From contig NZ_JABEKS010000001.1 in the NCBI RefSeq assembly GCF_012985205.1, forward strand, positions 2,418,001 to 2,482,000: a stretch of DNA of 64,000 bases. The letters run 5' to 3'. Each line of letters opens with the position of its first letter. The first letter of the stretch is position 1. This DNA comes from Planctomonas sp. JC2975. Its GTDB lineage: Bacteria > Actinomycetota > Actinomycetes > Actinomycetales > Microbacteriaceae. This document shows positions 14,759 to 22,954 of the stretch, in pieces. The position numbers and the translations under genes are program-made. Under the pieces are notes generated by a model. That model was not told the origin of the DNA. It was given only the letters and a program-made list of their open reading frames with translations, and made no database searches.

Positions 14759-17700
14759 TCAGTCGAGCAGTGCGCGGATGTCGTCGGCCGACAGCGCCGA
14801 CGAGAACGTGCCGTCCCCCTCGAGCACGGCATCGAACAGTTCGGCCTTGGCTCGACCGAGCTGCATCACCTTCTCCTCGATCGTGTCGGATGCCACCATC
14901 CGGTACACCATGACCCGTTTCGTCTGCCCGATGCGGTGCGTGCGGTCGACGGCCTGGGCCTCGGCCGCCGGGTTCCACCACGGGTCGAGCAGGAACACGT
15001 AGTCCGCCTCGGTGAGGGTGAGCCCGAATCCGCCCGCCTTCAGGCTGATCAGGAAGACGGGCGCGTCTCCCTCCCGGAATCGGCGGATCACCTCGGGCCG
15101 ACGCCGCGTCGATCCGTCGAGGTAGACGTACGGGATCCCTTCGTGATCCAGTCGCGCCGCCACCTTGCGCAGATACGAGGTGAACTGGCTGAACGCCAGC
15201 GCTCGATGTCCCTCGGCTACCACATCGCCGAGCTGGTCGACCAGGGCGTCGAGCTTGGCTGATGGCACATCGGCATACTCGGGGTCGATGAGCGACGCGT
15301 CGACCGCGAGCATCCGCAGCAGGGTGATGGACCGGTAGACGATGAAGCGCTGGCGGTCCATGTCGGCGAGCAGGCCGAGCAGCTTGGTGCGCTCCCGCTG
15401 CAGCCAGGTGTCGTAGATCCGTCGATGCGCCGGGTCGAGCGGGATGCTGAGCACCTGCTCCTGCTTGTCAGGCAGCTCGGGTGCCACCACGTCTTTCGTG
15501 CGCCGCAGCATGAGCGGACGGATGCGCCGGCGCAAGCGGGAGAGTCGCGCGGCACCGTGCGCGGTGTCTGTTCCGTGCGCCGGGCTCGCGGCTGCCGCGA
15601 TGGGTTTGACGTACTCCTCCTCGAATCGGCGCCGGGACGGGAACAGTCCGGGAGCCACGATCGAGAGCATCGCCCAGAGTTCGAGCAGGTTGTTCTCGAG
15701 CGGCGTTCCGGTCACGGCGAGGCGGAACGGGGCATCGAGCTCGCGTGCATGGCGGTGGGTCTGCGACGCGTGGTTCTTCACGAACTGCGCCTCGTCGAGC
15801 ACCAGCCCCGACCACTTCAGCGCCGCGAACTGCTCGTGATCGAGCCGGAACACCGTGTACGTCGTGAGCACGATGTCGGCGTCGGCGATGACATCCGCGA
15901 GGCTCGTGCGCTCCTTGCGACGCGTCGCCGTGACGGATGCCACCCGCAGCCCGGGGGTGAACCTCGCCGCCTCGCTCTCCCAGTTGGCCACCACCGATGC
16001 CGGGGCGACCACGAGAAATGGCGCCCCCGCACTCGCGGGAATCCGGCCCCCGAGATCCTCCGGGACCCGAGACCGCTCGACCGCGTGAGCGATCAACGCG
16101 AGCGTCTGCACCGTCTTGCCGAGCCCCATGTCGTCGGCGAGGACACCGCCGAGGCCGTGCCGCCAGAGAAACACGAGCCAGTCGTAGCCATCGCGCTGGT
16201 AGGGACGCAGCTCGGCGGTGAGGCCCTCGGGCAACGGCTCCCGCTCGACGAACCCAGCCTCGTCAGCCGCACGCGACTCCGCCGGTGCGGCCAGCGCCAG
16301 CAGCCCCGCCACCGTCTCGCGCCACTCGACGGCGGGCAGAGCCTCGTCGGCGAGGTCCTCGAAGTCGGCCCAAAGCGCAGCCTGGTAGCGGCTGATCCGC
16401 GGACCCGTCTCCCACTCGGCGAGCGCCTCCGCCTCGGCGAGCAGTTCCTTCAACCGGTCGAACACCGGCTGGTTCAGCGAAAGGTAGGTGTGGTCGACGA
16501 GCAGCAGCTTCTTGCGGCCGCCGGCCAGCGCGGTGAAGAGCGGCTGGAAGGGGATCGTGCGGCCGGCAACGGTGACCATCACTCCGAGATCGAACCAGTC
16601 GCGCTGATCCGTCGGCACCGTCGTGACGGTGAGCTCGGGAGTCTCGGTGAGCTCGCGGTAGTCGACGCGATCGCCGACGACCTCGATGCGGATGCCGTCC
16701 CCTGCGTGCTCCTCCAGCGACGGCAGCACCGTCGAAACCCACTCGGCCGCCGCGATGCCGGTCAACGTGCGGTCCGCGAGGCTCGCCGCAGTGCCGTCCG
16801 CGGGGGCACCTGCGGTATCCGTCGCCTCCGCGATCGCCTGCAGCACGCGACGGACGATCGCCGCCTCGGCATCCGTGTCGCGCTGCATCGGATCTGCGCG
16901 TGCCTGCGCCATCGCCACCACGTCGACGCGCTCACCCGTTCGGTACTCCCAGGAGAACGACAGCGACACCCGCTGCCGCGACAGGAACATGACGGTCAGC
17001 ACGAAGACCGGCGGCTCCAGCGCCGGGAGCCGATTCGTCGACGCCCGCTCAATGGGGAAGGACCGCGCCAGCACGGGATACACCTCGCGCGTGAACTCCG
17101 CGAGGTCATCCGGCGGCACGACGATCGGATCCTCGCTGAGCATCGCGAGTTCACGGGACGACACGGGCCGATCAACCGGCGCGAGCGTGACGAGCGGTGC
17201 TGCCTGCGTCCAGTCGACGATCGCAAGCCCGTGATCGCCGATCGGCCGCACCGTCACTGCCGACGGAGCCTCGACGCCGTCGACGCGAACCCGCGGTTGC
17301 AGCAGCAGTCCGCCGTCGTCGGTGTCGGTCGCCACGATGTCGAGCTCGGCACGATCGGCCACCTCGACGCGACCGCTCTTGGCCGCGGAGGCGATGCGGA
17401 TGCCGCGGGCACGGGCATCCGCGAGCATGCGCCAGAGCAGGGGGCTGGCGTACTCGTCGAGCACGAGCCTCGAGCCGTCGCTGCTCGAGTACCGTCCGGG
17501 CTCCGCCCGGGAGAGCACGTCGACTTCGACGAACCAGCGCACCTGATCCGGATCCAGTCCGAGCTCGTGCGTGCGGTACTGCAGACCGCCCCAGGTGATG
17601 GGTGCGTTCACCCATCCGCCGCGCTTGCCGGGCACGCCGGGACGCACGGTGACGACGAACGGACCGACGGATGCCACCGTCGCCGTCTTCGTCGTGTCCC

Positions 17701-17887
17701 CTGTGTGCTCCCATCGCCCGGCTCCGCCACGTCGTGTGCGCTCGCGCACCTCGACGAGGAGAGCCAGCGGCAGCGTCTCCGCCGCGCGGCCCTGACCGCT
17801 TCGGAGGGTCAGCGGAAGGAGCTGGTCCCGCCAGTCGTCGTGCTCGTCGTGCCCGGATGCACCAGGGGAGAACGAGCGGCCGGACAC
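14759..17887 (-). CDS. SNF2/RapA-type DEAD-like helicase
   Basis: 1042-residue ATP-dependent DNA translocase of the bacterial SNF2 family. Residues 1-~480 are the variable N-terminal SNF2-associated region. The ATPase core has Walker A in ADDMGLGKTVQTL (~583-595) and a DEAQ-type box, LVLDEAQFVKN (~695). The second RecA domain ends in DPWWNPAAEAQAVDRTHRIG (motif VI), then TIEEKVMQLG. No SWIM zinc finger is seen at the N-terminus, unlike some relatives. The start is GTG without a strong ribosome binding site, 12 bases after the stop of the MarR gene, so it may be coupled to it. Role in DNA repair or transcription is not known. Confidence 0.9.
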   Translation of the reverse strand: MSGRSFSPGASGHDEHDDWRDQLLPLTLRSGQGRAAETLPLALLVEVRERTRRGGAGRWEHTGDTTKTATVASVGPFVVTVRPGVPGKRGGWVNAPITWGGLQYRTHELGLDPDQVRWFVEVDVLSRAEPGRYSSSDGSRLVLDEYASPLLWRMLADARARGIRIASAAKSGRVEVADRAELDIVATDTDDGGLLLQPRVRVDGVEAPSAVTVRPIGDHGLAIVDWTQAAPLVTLAPVDRPVSSRELAMLSEDPIVVPPDDLAEFTREVYPVLARSFPIERASTNRLPALEPPVFVLTVMFLSRQRVSLSFSWEYRTGERVDVVAMAQARADPMQRDTDAEAAIVRRVLQAIAEATDTAGAPADGTAASLADRTLTGIAAAEWVSTVLPSLEEHAGDGIRIEVVGDRVDYRELTETPELTVTTVPTDQRDWFDLGVMVTVAGRTIPFQPLFTALAGGRKKLLLVDHTYLSLNQPVFDRLKELLAEAEALAEWETGPRISRYQAALWADFEDLADEALPAVEWRETVAGLLALAAPAESRAADEAGFVEREPLPEGLTAELRPYQRDGYDWLVFLWRHGLGGVLADDMGLGKTVQTLALIAHAVERSRVPEDLGGRIPASAGAPFLVVAPASVVANWESEAARFTPGLRVASVTATRRKERTSLADVIADADIVLTTYTVFRLDHEQFAALKWSGLVLDEAQFVKNHASQTHRHARELDAPFRLAVTGTPLENNLLELWAMLSIVAPGLFPSRRRFEEEYVKPIAAAASPAHGTDTAHGAARLSRLRRRIRPLMLRRTKDVVAPELPDKQEQVLSIPLDPAHRRIYDTWLQRERTKLLGLLADMDRQRFIVYRSITLLRMLAVDASLIDPEYADVPSAKLDALVDQLGDVVAEGHRALAFSQFTSYLRKVAARLDHEGIPYVYLDGSTRRRPEVIRRFREGDAPVFLISLKAGGFGLTLTEADYVFLLDPWWNPAAEAQAVDRTHRIGQTKRVMVYRMVASDTIEEKVMQLGRAKAELFDAVLEGDGTFSSALSADDIRALLD

Positions 17888-17899
17888 CCGCTCATGCTC

Positions 17900-18388
17900 T
17901 CATGCGCCCCCGACGCCGGCGGCAAGCCGCTGGAGCATCGACACGGCGGCGACGCTGTCGACGCCGGCGAAGAATCGTGCGTCGGCGTCCTCCACGACGG
18001 AAACGGCACGGCCGGCCAGCTCACGCCCCGCCACCGTGACCTCGACCGCCTTCGCCCTGCTGTCGTTCGGGTCGGGTCGCCGGGTCACGAGACCCTTCGC
18101 CTCCAACCGCCCGAACACCTCGGACGCCGTCTTCACGTCGGCTCCGGCCTGCGCCGCCACCTGCGCCTGGTTGGGCGTGGCGCCCTCCCGGCCGAGCCAC
18201 CATGAGCAGGCGAGCAGCACGAACTGCACGTGCGTGAGGCCGAGGGGTGTCAGAGCGGATGCCATCGCCCGCTGCCACGCGCCCGTCACCCTCCAGAGCA
18301 GGAAACCCGGGCTCTCGGCTGGTCCGCCGGCGAATCGTGTGCCCGATGCCGGCGCTTGGGCGCTGTCGGATGCCGCGGCCTCAGGCAT
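17900..18388 (-). CDS. MarR-family transcriptional regulator
   Basis: 162-residue winged-helix regulator. The core is GLTHVQFVLLACSWWL, then QVAAQAGADVKTASEVFGRL and the wing GLVTRRPDPNDSRAKAVEVT. Start ATG at 18388, where GGAGG is six bases upstream; another in-frame ATG two codons earlier touches the GGAGG. It overlaps the end of the SRPBCC gene by eight bases and precedes the helicase gene by 12 bases. The overlap with an SRPBCC protein is a frequent actinobacterial pairing. The operator upstream of the SRPBCC gene is probably its target. Confidence 0.9.
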   Translation of the reverse strand: MPEAAASDSAQAPASGTRFAGGPAESPGFLLWRVTGAWQRAMASALTPLGLTHVQFVLLACSWWLGREGATPNQAQVAAQAGADVKTASEVFGRLEAKGLVTRRPDPNDSRAKAVEVTVAGRELAGRAVSVVEDADARFFAGVDSVAAVSMLQRLAAGVGGA

Positions 18389-18827
18389 CGGCATCCTCCG
18401 GGTCCCATGCGTCGTTCGACGCCGCCGCGATGAACAGGTGCCGCATGACCTCGGGGAAGTCACCGGCGATCTGCGGCCCGAGTTGCGGACCCACCTCATC
18501 GGACGGCTCGCCGTCGATCTCGAGGCGGTGCGTCACCCGGGTCCCCGTGCCGACCGGCTCGAGGAGGTGCCGGAACCGCAGCGTGAGGTCACCGTAGATG
18601 GTCTCGTCGGCGTACGCGGATCCTTCGATCAGCTCCACGATCGTCGAGTCGAAAGTCTCCTGCCCGTCAGGGGTGACCGACAGCCGGGTGCCGACCGCGA
18701 ACGGACCGTGCAGCACGTAATCGTCGCCGCCCTCGTAGGTGAACCGGCCCTCGTGCAGCGCACGAAGTGCAGCCCACACGCGTGCGGGTGCAAGCTCGGT
18801 CTCTTCCGTGTATTCGGTGCTCCACAT
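18381..18827 (-). CDS. SRPBCC-family protein
   Basis: 148-residue START/Bet v1-like (SRPBCC) protein with a hydrophobic ligand cavity, beginning WSTEYTEETELAPARVWAAL and ending with a long helix (IAGDFPEVMRHLFIAAASN). Ligand unknown. The ATG at 18827 is the first gene start after the palindromic site at 18862-18882, so it heads a likely operon SRPBCC-marR-helicase. Its stop lies inside the marR gene. Confidence 0.8.
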   Translation of the reverse strand: MWSTEYTEETELAPARVWAALRALHEGRFTYEGGDDYVLHGPFAVGTRLSVTPDGQETFDSTIVELIEGSAYADETIYGDLTLRFRHLLEPVGTGTRVTHRLEIDGEPSDEVGPQLGPQIAGDFPEVMRHLFIAAASNDAWDPEDADA

Positions 18828-18861
18828 GATCGCGCCTTTCGTTGTCGAAGTGATTTGATCT

Positions 18862-18882
18862 GTGTACAGATTATCCGTACAC
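18862..18882. promoter_or_regulatory. Inverted repeat GTGTAC-N9-GTACAC
   Basis: GTGTAC at 18862-18867 and GTACAC at 18877-18882 form a perfect 6-bp inverted repeat around a 9-bp A+T-rich centre, 35 bases before the SRPBCC start. It is the likely site for the MarR protein encoded two genes on. Confidence 0.55.
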
Positions 18883-18932
18883 GGACTAATTGACAAGAGG
18901 TCGGCCCCAATTGGTCCCCTCAACCGAGAAAG

Positions 18933-19556
18933 TCAGCCCCGCGGCGTCGCAGGAAGGTGCAGCACGATGCGCGCGGCGTCGCAGAAGAGGTCATCCGCAG
19001 TGCGCCCGGTTCCGATGAAGTAGTCGCCGATCGCCTTGGAGATGACGGGGAATCGGCGCCGGACCTCGTCCACCGATGGCGCAGGGCCGTCTGGCTGCGG
19101 CGATTGCTCCTCGAGGACCCAGCCGACCGTGAAGCGCTCGCCGACGAGGACGAGGAGGCGAGCATCCTGGGCGTCCATGCCCCACTGAACGAGCGACGCC
19201 ATCGCCGTCTCGGAGAAGTCACCGCGCCGCAGCGAGTATCGGGCCCCCGAGATGATGCGCGCGCCGTCGGTGTGCCGCAGGAGAGTCGCGCGCAACGCGG
19301 TGAGCGCATCGAGGTACCACGTGCGTCCATCGCCTTCGCCGCCGGCGTCCGGATGCGGCACCGCTGCGATCGCCTCGTCCATGATCGCGTCCGCGAGGCC
19401 GTCGAGCAGCTCCGACTTGTTCTTCACGTGCCAGTACAGGGTGGGCGCCTGCACCTCGAGGCGGGAGGCGAGAGTTCGGAGGCTCAGCGCGTCGAGTCCG
19501 TCGTCGTCGACGAGCCGAAGCGCTTCCTCGAGCACACGATCGCGATTCAGGGGCAC
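18933..19556 (-). CDS. TetR-family regulator (TetR_C class)
   Basis: 207-residue regulator whose N-terminus (LNRDRVLEEALRLVDDDGLD, then ALSLRTLASRLEVQAPTLYW and HVKNKSELLDGL) is typical of the tetracycline-repressor-like subclass with a TetR_C domain. GTG start at 19556 with GAGAGGA upstream; a longer frame would cross the operators. It is divergent from the quinone oxidoreductase gene across two related palindromes, so that gene is the expected target. Confidence 0.9.
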   Translation of the reverse strand: MPLNRDRVLEEALRLVDDDGLDALSLRTLASRLEVQAPTLYWHVKNKSELLDGLADAIMDEAIAAVPHPDAGGEGDGRTWYLDALTALRATLLRHTDGARIISGARYSLRRGDFSETAMASLVQWGMDAQDARLLVLVGERFTVGWVLEEQSPQPDGPAPSVDEVRRRFPVISKAIGDYFIGTGRTADDLFCDAARIVLHLPATPRG

Positions 19557-19581
19557 CGTCGTCCTCTCTTGCGCATCTCCT

Positions 19582-19621
19582 CTAACAGTGTTAGAACAAG
19601 CATAGTCCCTAACACTGTAAG
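19582..19621. promoter_or_regulatory. Two TetR operator sites between divergent genes
   Basis: CTAACAGTGTTAG at 19582-19594 is a perfect 6+1+6 palindrome. CTAACACTGTAAG at 19609-19621 is a near copy. Centres are 27 bp apart. They occupy the whole promoter region between tetR and the oxidoreductase, consistent with coordinate repression of both. Confidence 0.7.
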
Positions 19622-19635
19622 AGAAGGATGATGCG

Positions 19636-20597
19636 ATGAAGGCAGCCGTAGTCGATCGGGTCGGCGGTGTCCCGGAGTACCGGCAATGGCCGGATCCGGA
19701 GCCGCATGACGGCGAGGTCGTCGTGACGGTCGAAGCCGTCGCCGTCGAGAACGTCGACCGCGCCATCGTCGCCGGCACGCATTACGCGTCCGCCGACTTC
19801 CAGGCGGCGCTTCCGGCCGTCCCGTGCTTCGACGGCATCGGACGCCTTCAGGATGGAACGTTGGTCGGCTTCGGGGGCTCACGGCGCCGAACGGGGCGCT
19901 GGCCGAACGCGTGGTCGTTCCTGCCGCCTACACGTCGCCGATCCCCGCCGGCATCGAACCATCTGTCGCGGCCGCGCTGTCCTCGGCGATCAGCGGCATG
20001 ATCGGCCTGAGCGCCGCCGGAGAGCTCGCGGCGGGCGAGATCGTGCTGGTGCAGGGCGGCACCGGTGTCGCCGGGCGGCTCGCGATCCGGATCGCGCGGC
20101 TCCTCGGCGCCGGACGCATCGTCGCCACCGGCCGCGACGACGCCGCGCTGGACGAACTGCACGACCTGGGCGCCGACGCCACGATCTCCACGGCCGTCGA
20201 CGACGACGCGCTGGTCAAGGCCTTCGCCGAGGCCGCCGGCAACGGTTACGACGTCATCGTCGACTATCTCTGGGGACGTCCTACCGAGCTGCTCATCCGC
20301 GCCCTCACCCCCACGAGCTTCGCGCTGGGCTCGCCGACGCGGCTCGTGCAGGTCGGCGAATCAGCCGGCCACGACCTTCGGCTGCCCGCGGATGCCCTGC
20401 GGACCTCCGGCCTCGAGCTCTACGGCGCTGGACGCAACGCGGCCACCGGCATGGCCGCCGCCTACCAGCGGGTCGTGGAGTGGATCCGCAACGGTCAGCT
20501 GACCATCCCCGTCGAGACGATGCCACTCAGCAACATCGCCGAGGCCTGGGCTCGCACTGACCTCCGCGGGAGGCGACTGGTCATCGTCCCCGACTGA
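19636..20597 (+). pseudogene. Zinc-type quinone oxidoreductase (MDR family), frameshifted
   Basis: Medium-chain dehydrogenase of ~320 residues split by one frameshift. The first part (19636 to ~19875) encodes the GroES-like domain (MKAAVVDRVGGVPEYRQWPD, then AVPCFDGIGRLQDGTLVGFGG). The second part, readable to 20597 in the next frame, continues LTAPNGALAERVVVPAAY and the NADP-binding domain (VLVQGGTGVAGRLAIRIARL). The break is at a G5 run (19873-19877); one additional G would restore the frame exactly. It is therefore a recent inactivation, a sequencing error in a homopolymer, or rarely a slippage-controlled gene. Family role: NADPH-dependent reduction of quinones or enals. AGAAGG precedes the ATG. 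Confidence 0.8.
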
Positions 20598-20684
20598 GAG
20601 CCGACCGCTCCACACGAACGCATCACCACAGCCCCATCAACACGGCCCGATTAACAAGAACACCGGAAACAGGAGAACATCACC

Positions 20685-20912
20685 ATGAACACCTTCAGCA
20701 AGACTCTTCACGGCCTCACGCACCTCATCCCCGGCATCCCGGAGCACTCCGACAGCGCCAACGCACGTCACCATCGGCCCGCTCAGGGTTCGCATGGGCA
20801 GCGGCACCAAGGAGTCGCGCTGCGGAGCCCGAACCGGCACCACCAGAACCCGCCGCGCGTGCTCGTCGGCTGGCAGAACCGCATCGCGCGCCTGGTGCAC
20901 GCCGACCGTTAG
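20685..20912 (+). CDS. Small hypothetical protein, doubtful
   Basis: Possible 75-residue protein. In its favour: ACAGGAGAAC precedes ATG 20685 at a good distance and the first ~25 residues (MNTFSKTLHGLTHLIPGIPE) look protein-like. The remainder is His/Arg-rich (NARHHRPAQGSHGQRHQG) and reads like a shifted frame, so this may be a decayed gene. I recognise no family. It lies in a 504-base stretch (20598-21101) between the oxidoreductase and a MarR gene, in which I see nothing else convincing. Confidence 0.3.
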   Translation: MNTFSKTLHGLTHLIPGIPEHSDSANARHHRPAQGSHGQRHQGVALRSPNRHHQNPPRVLVGWQNRIARLVHADR

Positions 20913-21101
20913 GTCGGCGCCGGTCGCCATCGCGGGCGCGACGGGCACGGCGCGATGGCTCGAGGCCGCCGAGCCGCCGTTCAGCACAGCGGCTCTGCAC
21001 CCGTCTCGATGACGGAAAGGGACCGTCGTACGCGACGGCGGCAACGCCTTCTGCCATCGAGACGGGACTCGGTCGGATCCGAAGATCCGATCGGGCCCCT
21101 G

Positions 21102-21554
21102 CTAGACGTTCTCGGCGCGCAGGGAGCGGACCATGCTCCGCAGAAGGCGGAAGGCATGCGACTGGTCGTCCTGCGTCAGGCCGTTCAGCATGCGGAGCTC
21201 AACGGATCTGACCACGACTGTCGCCTTCTCGAGACTGCGCCGACCACGTGGCGTGAGCCGAGCGGGAAGGGCCTTGCCGACCGGAGCCTCCGACGGTCTG
21301 GTCACGTAGCCATCCCGTTCGAACGCCTGCAGCAGCACGTTCATCGACTGGCGCGTGACGAAAGTCCCTCTCGCCAGCTGCGAATTCGACAGGCCGGGCC
21401 GCTGGGCGAGCAGTTCGAGACATGAATACTGCGTTACGGTCAGCCCCAGCGGCCGCAGTGCCGCCTCCATGGCCGCTCGAAGTGCGCTTGACGCCTCCTT
21501 GAGCAGATAGCCCAACGAGGTCTCGAGATCGATTCCGGCCCCACCTTGACTCAT
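21102..21554 (-). CDS. MarR-family transcriptional regulator
   Basis: 150-residue winged-helix repressor: LGLTVTQYSCLELLAQRPGL, SNSQLARGTFVTRQSMNVLL, then the wing GYVTRPSEAPVGKALPARLT. ATG at 21554 lies at the edge of the first TGTCAG-N4-CTGACA palindrome, so binding there would also block its own translation start region. It is divergent from a VOC-family gene and very probably represses it and itself. Confidence 0.9.
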   Translation of the reverse strand: MSQGGAGIDLETSLGYLLKEASSALRAAMEAALRPLGLTVTQYSCLELLAQRPGLSNSQLARGTFVTRQSMNVLLQAFERDGYVTRPSEAPVGKALPARLTPRGRRSLEKATVVVRSVELRMLNGLTQDDQSHAFRLLRSMVRSLRAENV

Positions 21555-21598
21555 GTCAGTATTCTGACATACAGTTGCCTGTGTCAGAACACTGACAC
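21554..21598. promoter_or_regulatory. Twin MarR operators TGTCAG-N4-CTGACA
   Basis: Two 16-bp palindromes with the same arms: 21554-21569 (spacer TATT) and 21582-21597 (spacer AACA, with one more matching pair outside). Centres are 28 bp apart. They cover the promoter region between the marR gene and the VOC gene. Confidence 0.75.
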
Positions 21599-21623
21599 GA
21601 ACGCGCGAGAAAAGGACATCCTC

Positions 21624-21992
21624 ATGCCTGCCACCGGCCCCGACTTCATCTCCCTCCAGGTGCGCGATCTCGATGCGTCCCAGGCGTTCTACGAGACCTA
21701 TCTCGGCCTCGTTCGCTCTCCGGCCGGCCCACCGCACGCCGTCGTCTTCGGCACGAAGCCGATCGCGTTCGCGCTGCGAGACATCCTGCCGGGCACCGAG
21801 CTCGCATCCGCCCCGCAGCCCGGCATCGGTGTCGCGATCTGGCTTCACGCCACCGAGGTGCAATCCATTCATGACGCTCTCGCCGCGGACGGGCGCACCA
21901 TCGTCGCCCCGCCGATCGATGGCCCCTTCGGACGCACGTTCACCTTCGCCGACCTCGACGGCTACCACGTCACCCTCCACGACCGCGCCTGA
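21624..21992 (+). CDS. VOC-family protein
   Basis: 122-residue vicinal oxygen chelate protein: FISLQVRDLDASQAFYETYL at the start and GRTFTFADLDGYHVTLHDRA at the end, the usual glyoxalase/bleomycin-resistance fold with Tyr/His-containing C-terminal strand. AAAGGA precedes ATG 21624. The divergent MarR regulator with twin operators suggests an inducible detoxification or drug-binding role. The substrate is unknown. Confidence 0.85.
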   Translation: MPATGPDFISLQVRDLDASQAFYETYLGLVRSPAGPPHAVVFGTKPIAFALRDILPGTELASAPQPGIGVAIWLHATEVQSIHDALAADGRTIVAPPIDGPFGRTFTFADLDGYHVTLHDRA

Positions 21993-22074
21993 GCCGCGGA
22001 TTCCCGTGGCAACCGGATATGATCCGGCCCTCCTCTCGGAGTTGACCGTCTCGCGTTCCAGGGCGTCCGAGGTA

Positions 22075-22770
22075 TCAGTCGGCGACGACGAGCGGTTCGA
22101 TCCCGGCGAGATCCGGATCGAGCCCGATGTCGACGAGCACGACGCGTCCGGCGTAGGCGGCCGCCGGCTGCCGCAGCAGCCCGGCCTTGTGGGCGCCGAA
22201 CGTGACGGTCACGTCGGCGGGCAGGACCGTCTCGTCGGGCACCGCGCCCGTGTCGGGGTCGACGCCGCTCGGCAGGTCGACGGCCACGACCCGTCGACGC
22301 GGTGAGGCCGCCAGCGGCCGGATCGCCGCAACGGCATCACGGGCCGTTCCCCGCAGCGCCGGGCTCCGGTATGCGCCGGTGCCCAGGATCCCGTCGACGA
22401 TGACGTCTGCTTCCGTCACCGCCTCGACGATGGAGGCGACGGCATCCGCACCGAGGTCGACGACGGTGGCACCGGCGGCGAGCGCTGCGGCCAGACCGGC
22501 CTCGTGGATGCGCGAGCCGAGTTCGACGACGTGCACCGAGCATCCGGATGCCGCGAGCTCCGCACCCGCGAGCAAGGCGTCGCCGCCGTTGTTGCCGGAT
22601 CCCGTGAGCAGCACGACGCGCGCCGTCTGCACCGGATCCTCCATCTCGGCGATCTCGTCGCGGATGGCGTCAGCGAGCCCAGCGGCTGCGCGCGCCATCA
22701 GCGACTCGCCTGCCTCGAGGTGCGGCGCCTCCGCGGCACGGATCTGCTCGGCCGAATACCCCCGGATCAC
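22075..22770 (-). CDS. nnrE: NAD(P)H-hydrate epimerase (YjeF N-terminal domain)
   Basis: 231-residue Rossmann-like epimerase that interconverts R and S hydrates of NAD(P)H for repair. Key segments are VVLLTGSGNNGGDALLAGAE (phosphate-binding NGGD loop), DVIVDGILGTGAYRSP (catalytic Asp region) and VVAVDLPSGVDPDTG. The dehydratase (YjeF C-terminal) half, often fused, is absent here and should be encoded elsewhere. GTG start. 184 bases separate it from the next gene upstream on the map, without a recognisable gene. Confidence 0.9.
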   Translation of the reverse strand: MIRGYSAEQIRAAEAPHLEAGESLMARAAAGLADAIRDEIAEMEDPVQTARVVLLTGSGNNGGDALLAGAELAASGCSVHVVELGSRIHEAGLAAALAAGATVVDLGADAVASIVEAVTEADVIVDGILGTGAYRSPALRGTARDAVAAIRPLAASPRRRVVAVDLPSGVDPDTGAVPDETVLPADVTVTFGAHKAGLLRQPAAAYAGRVVLVDIGLDPDLAGIEPLVVAD

Positions 22771-22954
22771 GCTTGCGACACTACGCGCGCGTCCCGTCCG
22801 TGTGCGGCCCCACCCCGTCGAGTGTGCGGAGAACGTGCTTCGTTCGTTGCGCTAGCGCGTTCCTGGCGCCGAACGGGATGTCGCAGTCGACCCGGGGTCG
22901 CACCCGGCGGAGCGCCGTGCTGGCGGGATGCCGGCGGAGCGGGTTCGGCATCGG

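Noticed and set aside
15425-18205. 926-residue plus-strand open frame
   Set aside because: Antisense to the SNF2-helicase and MarR genes; Arg/His-rich composition typical of high-G+C shadow frames.
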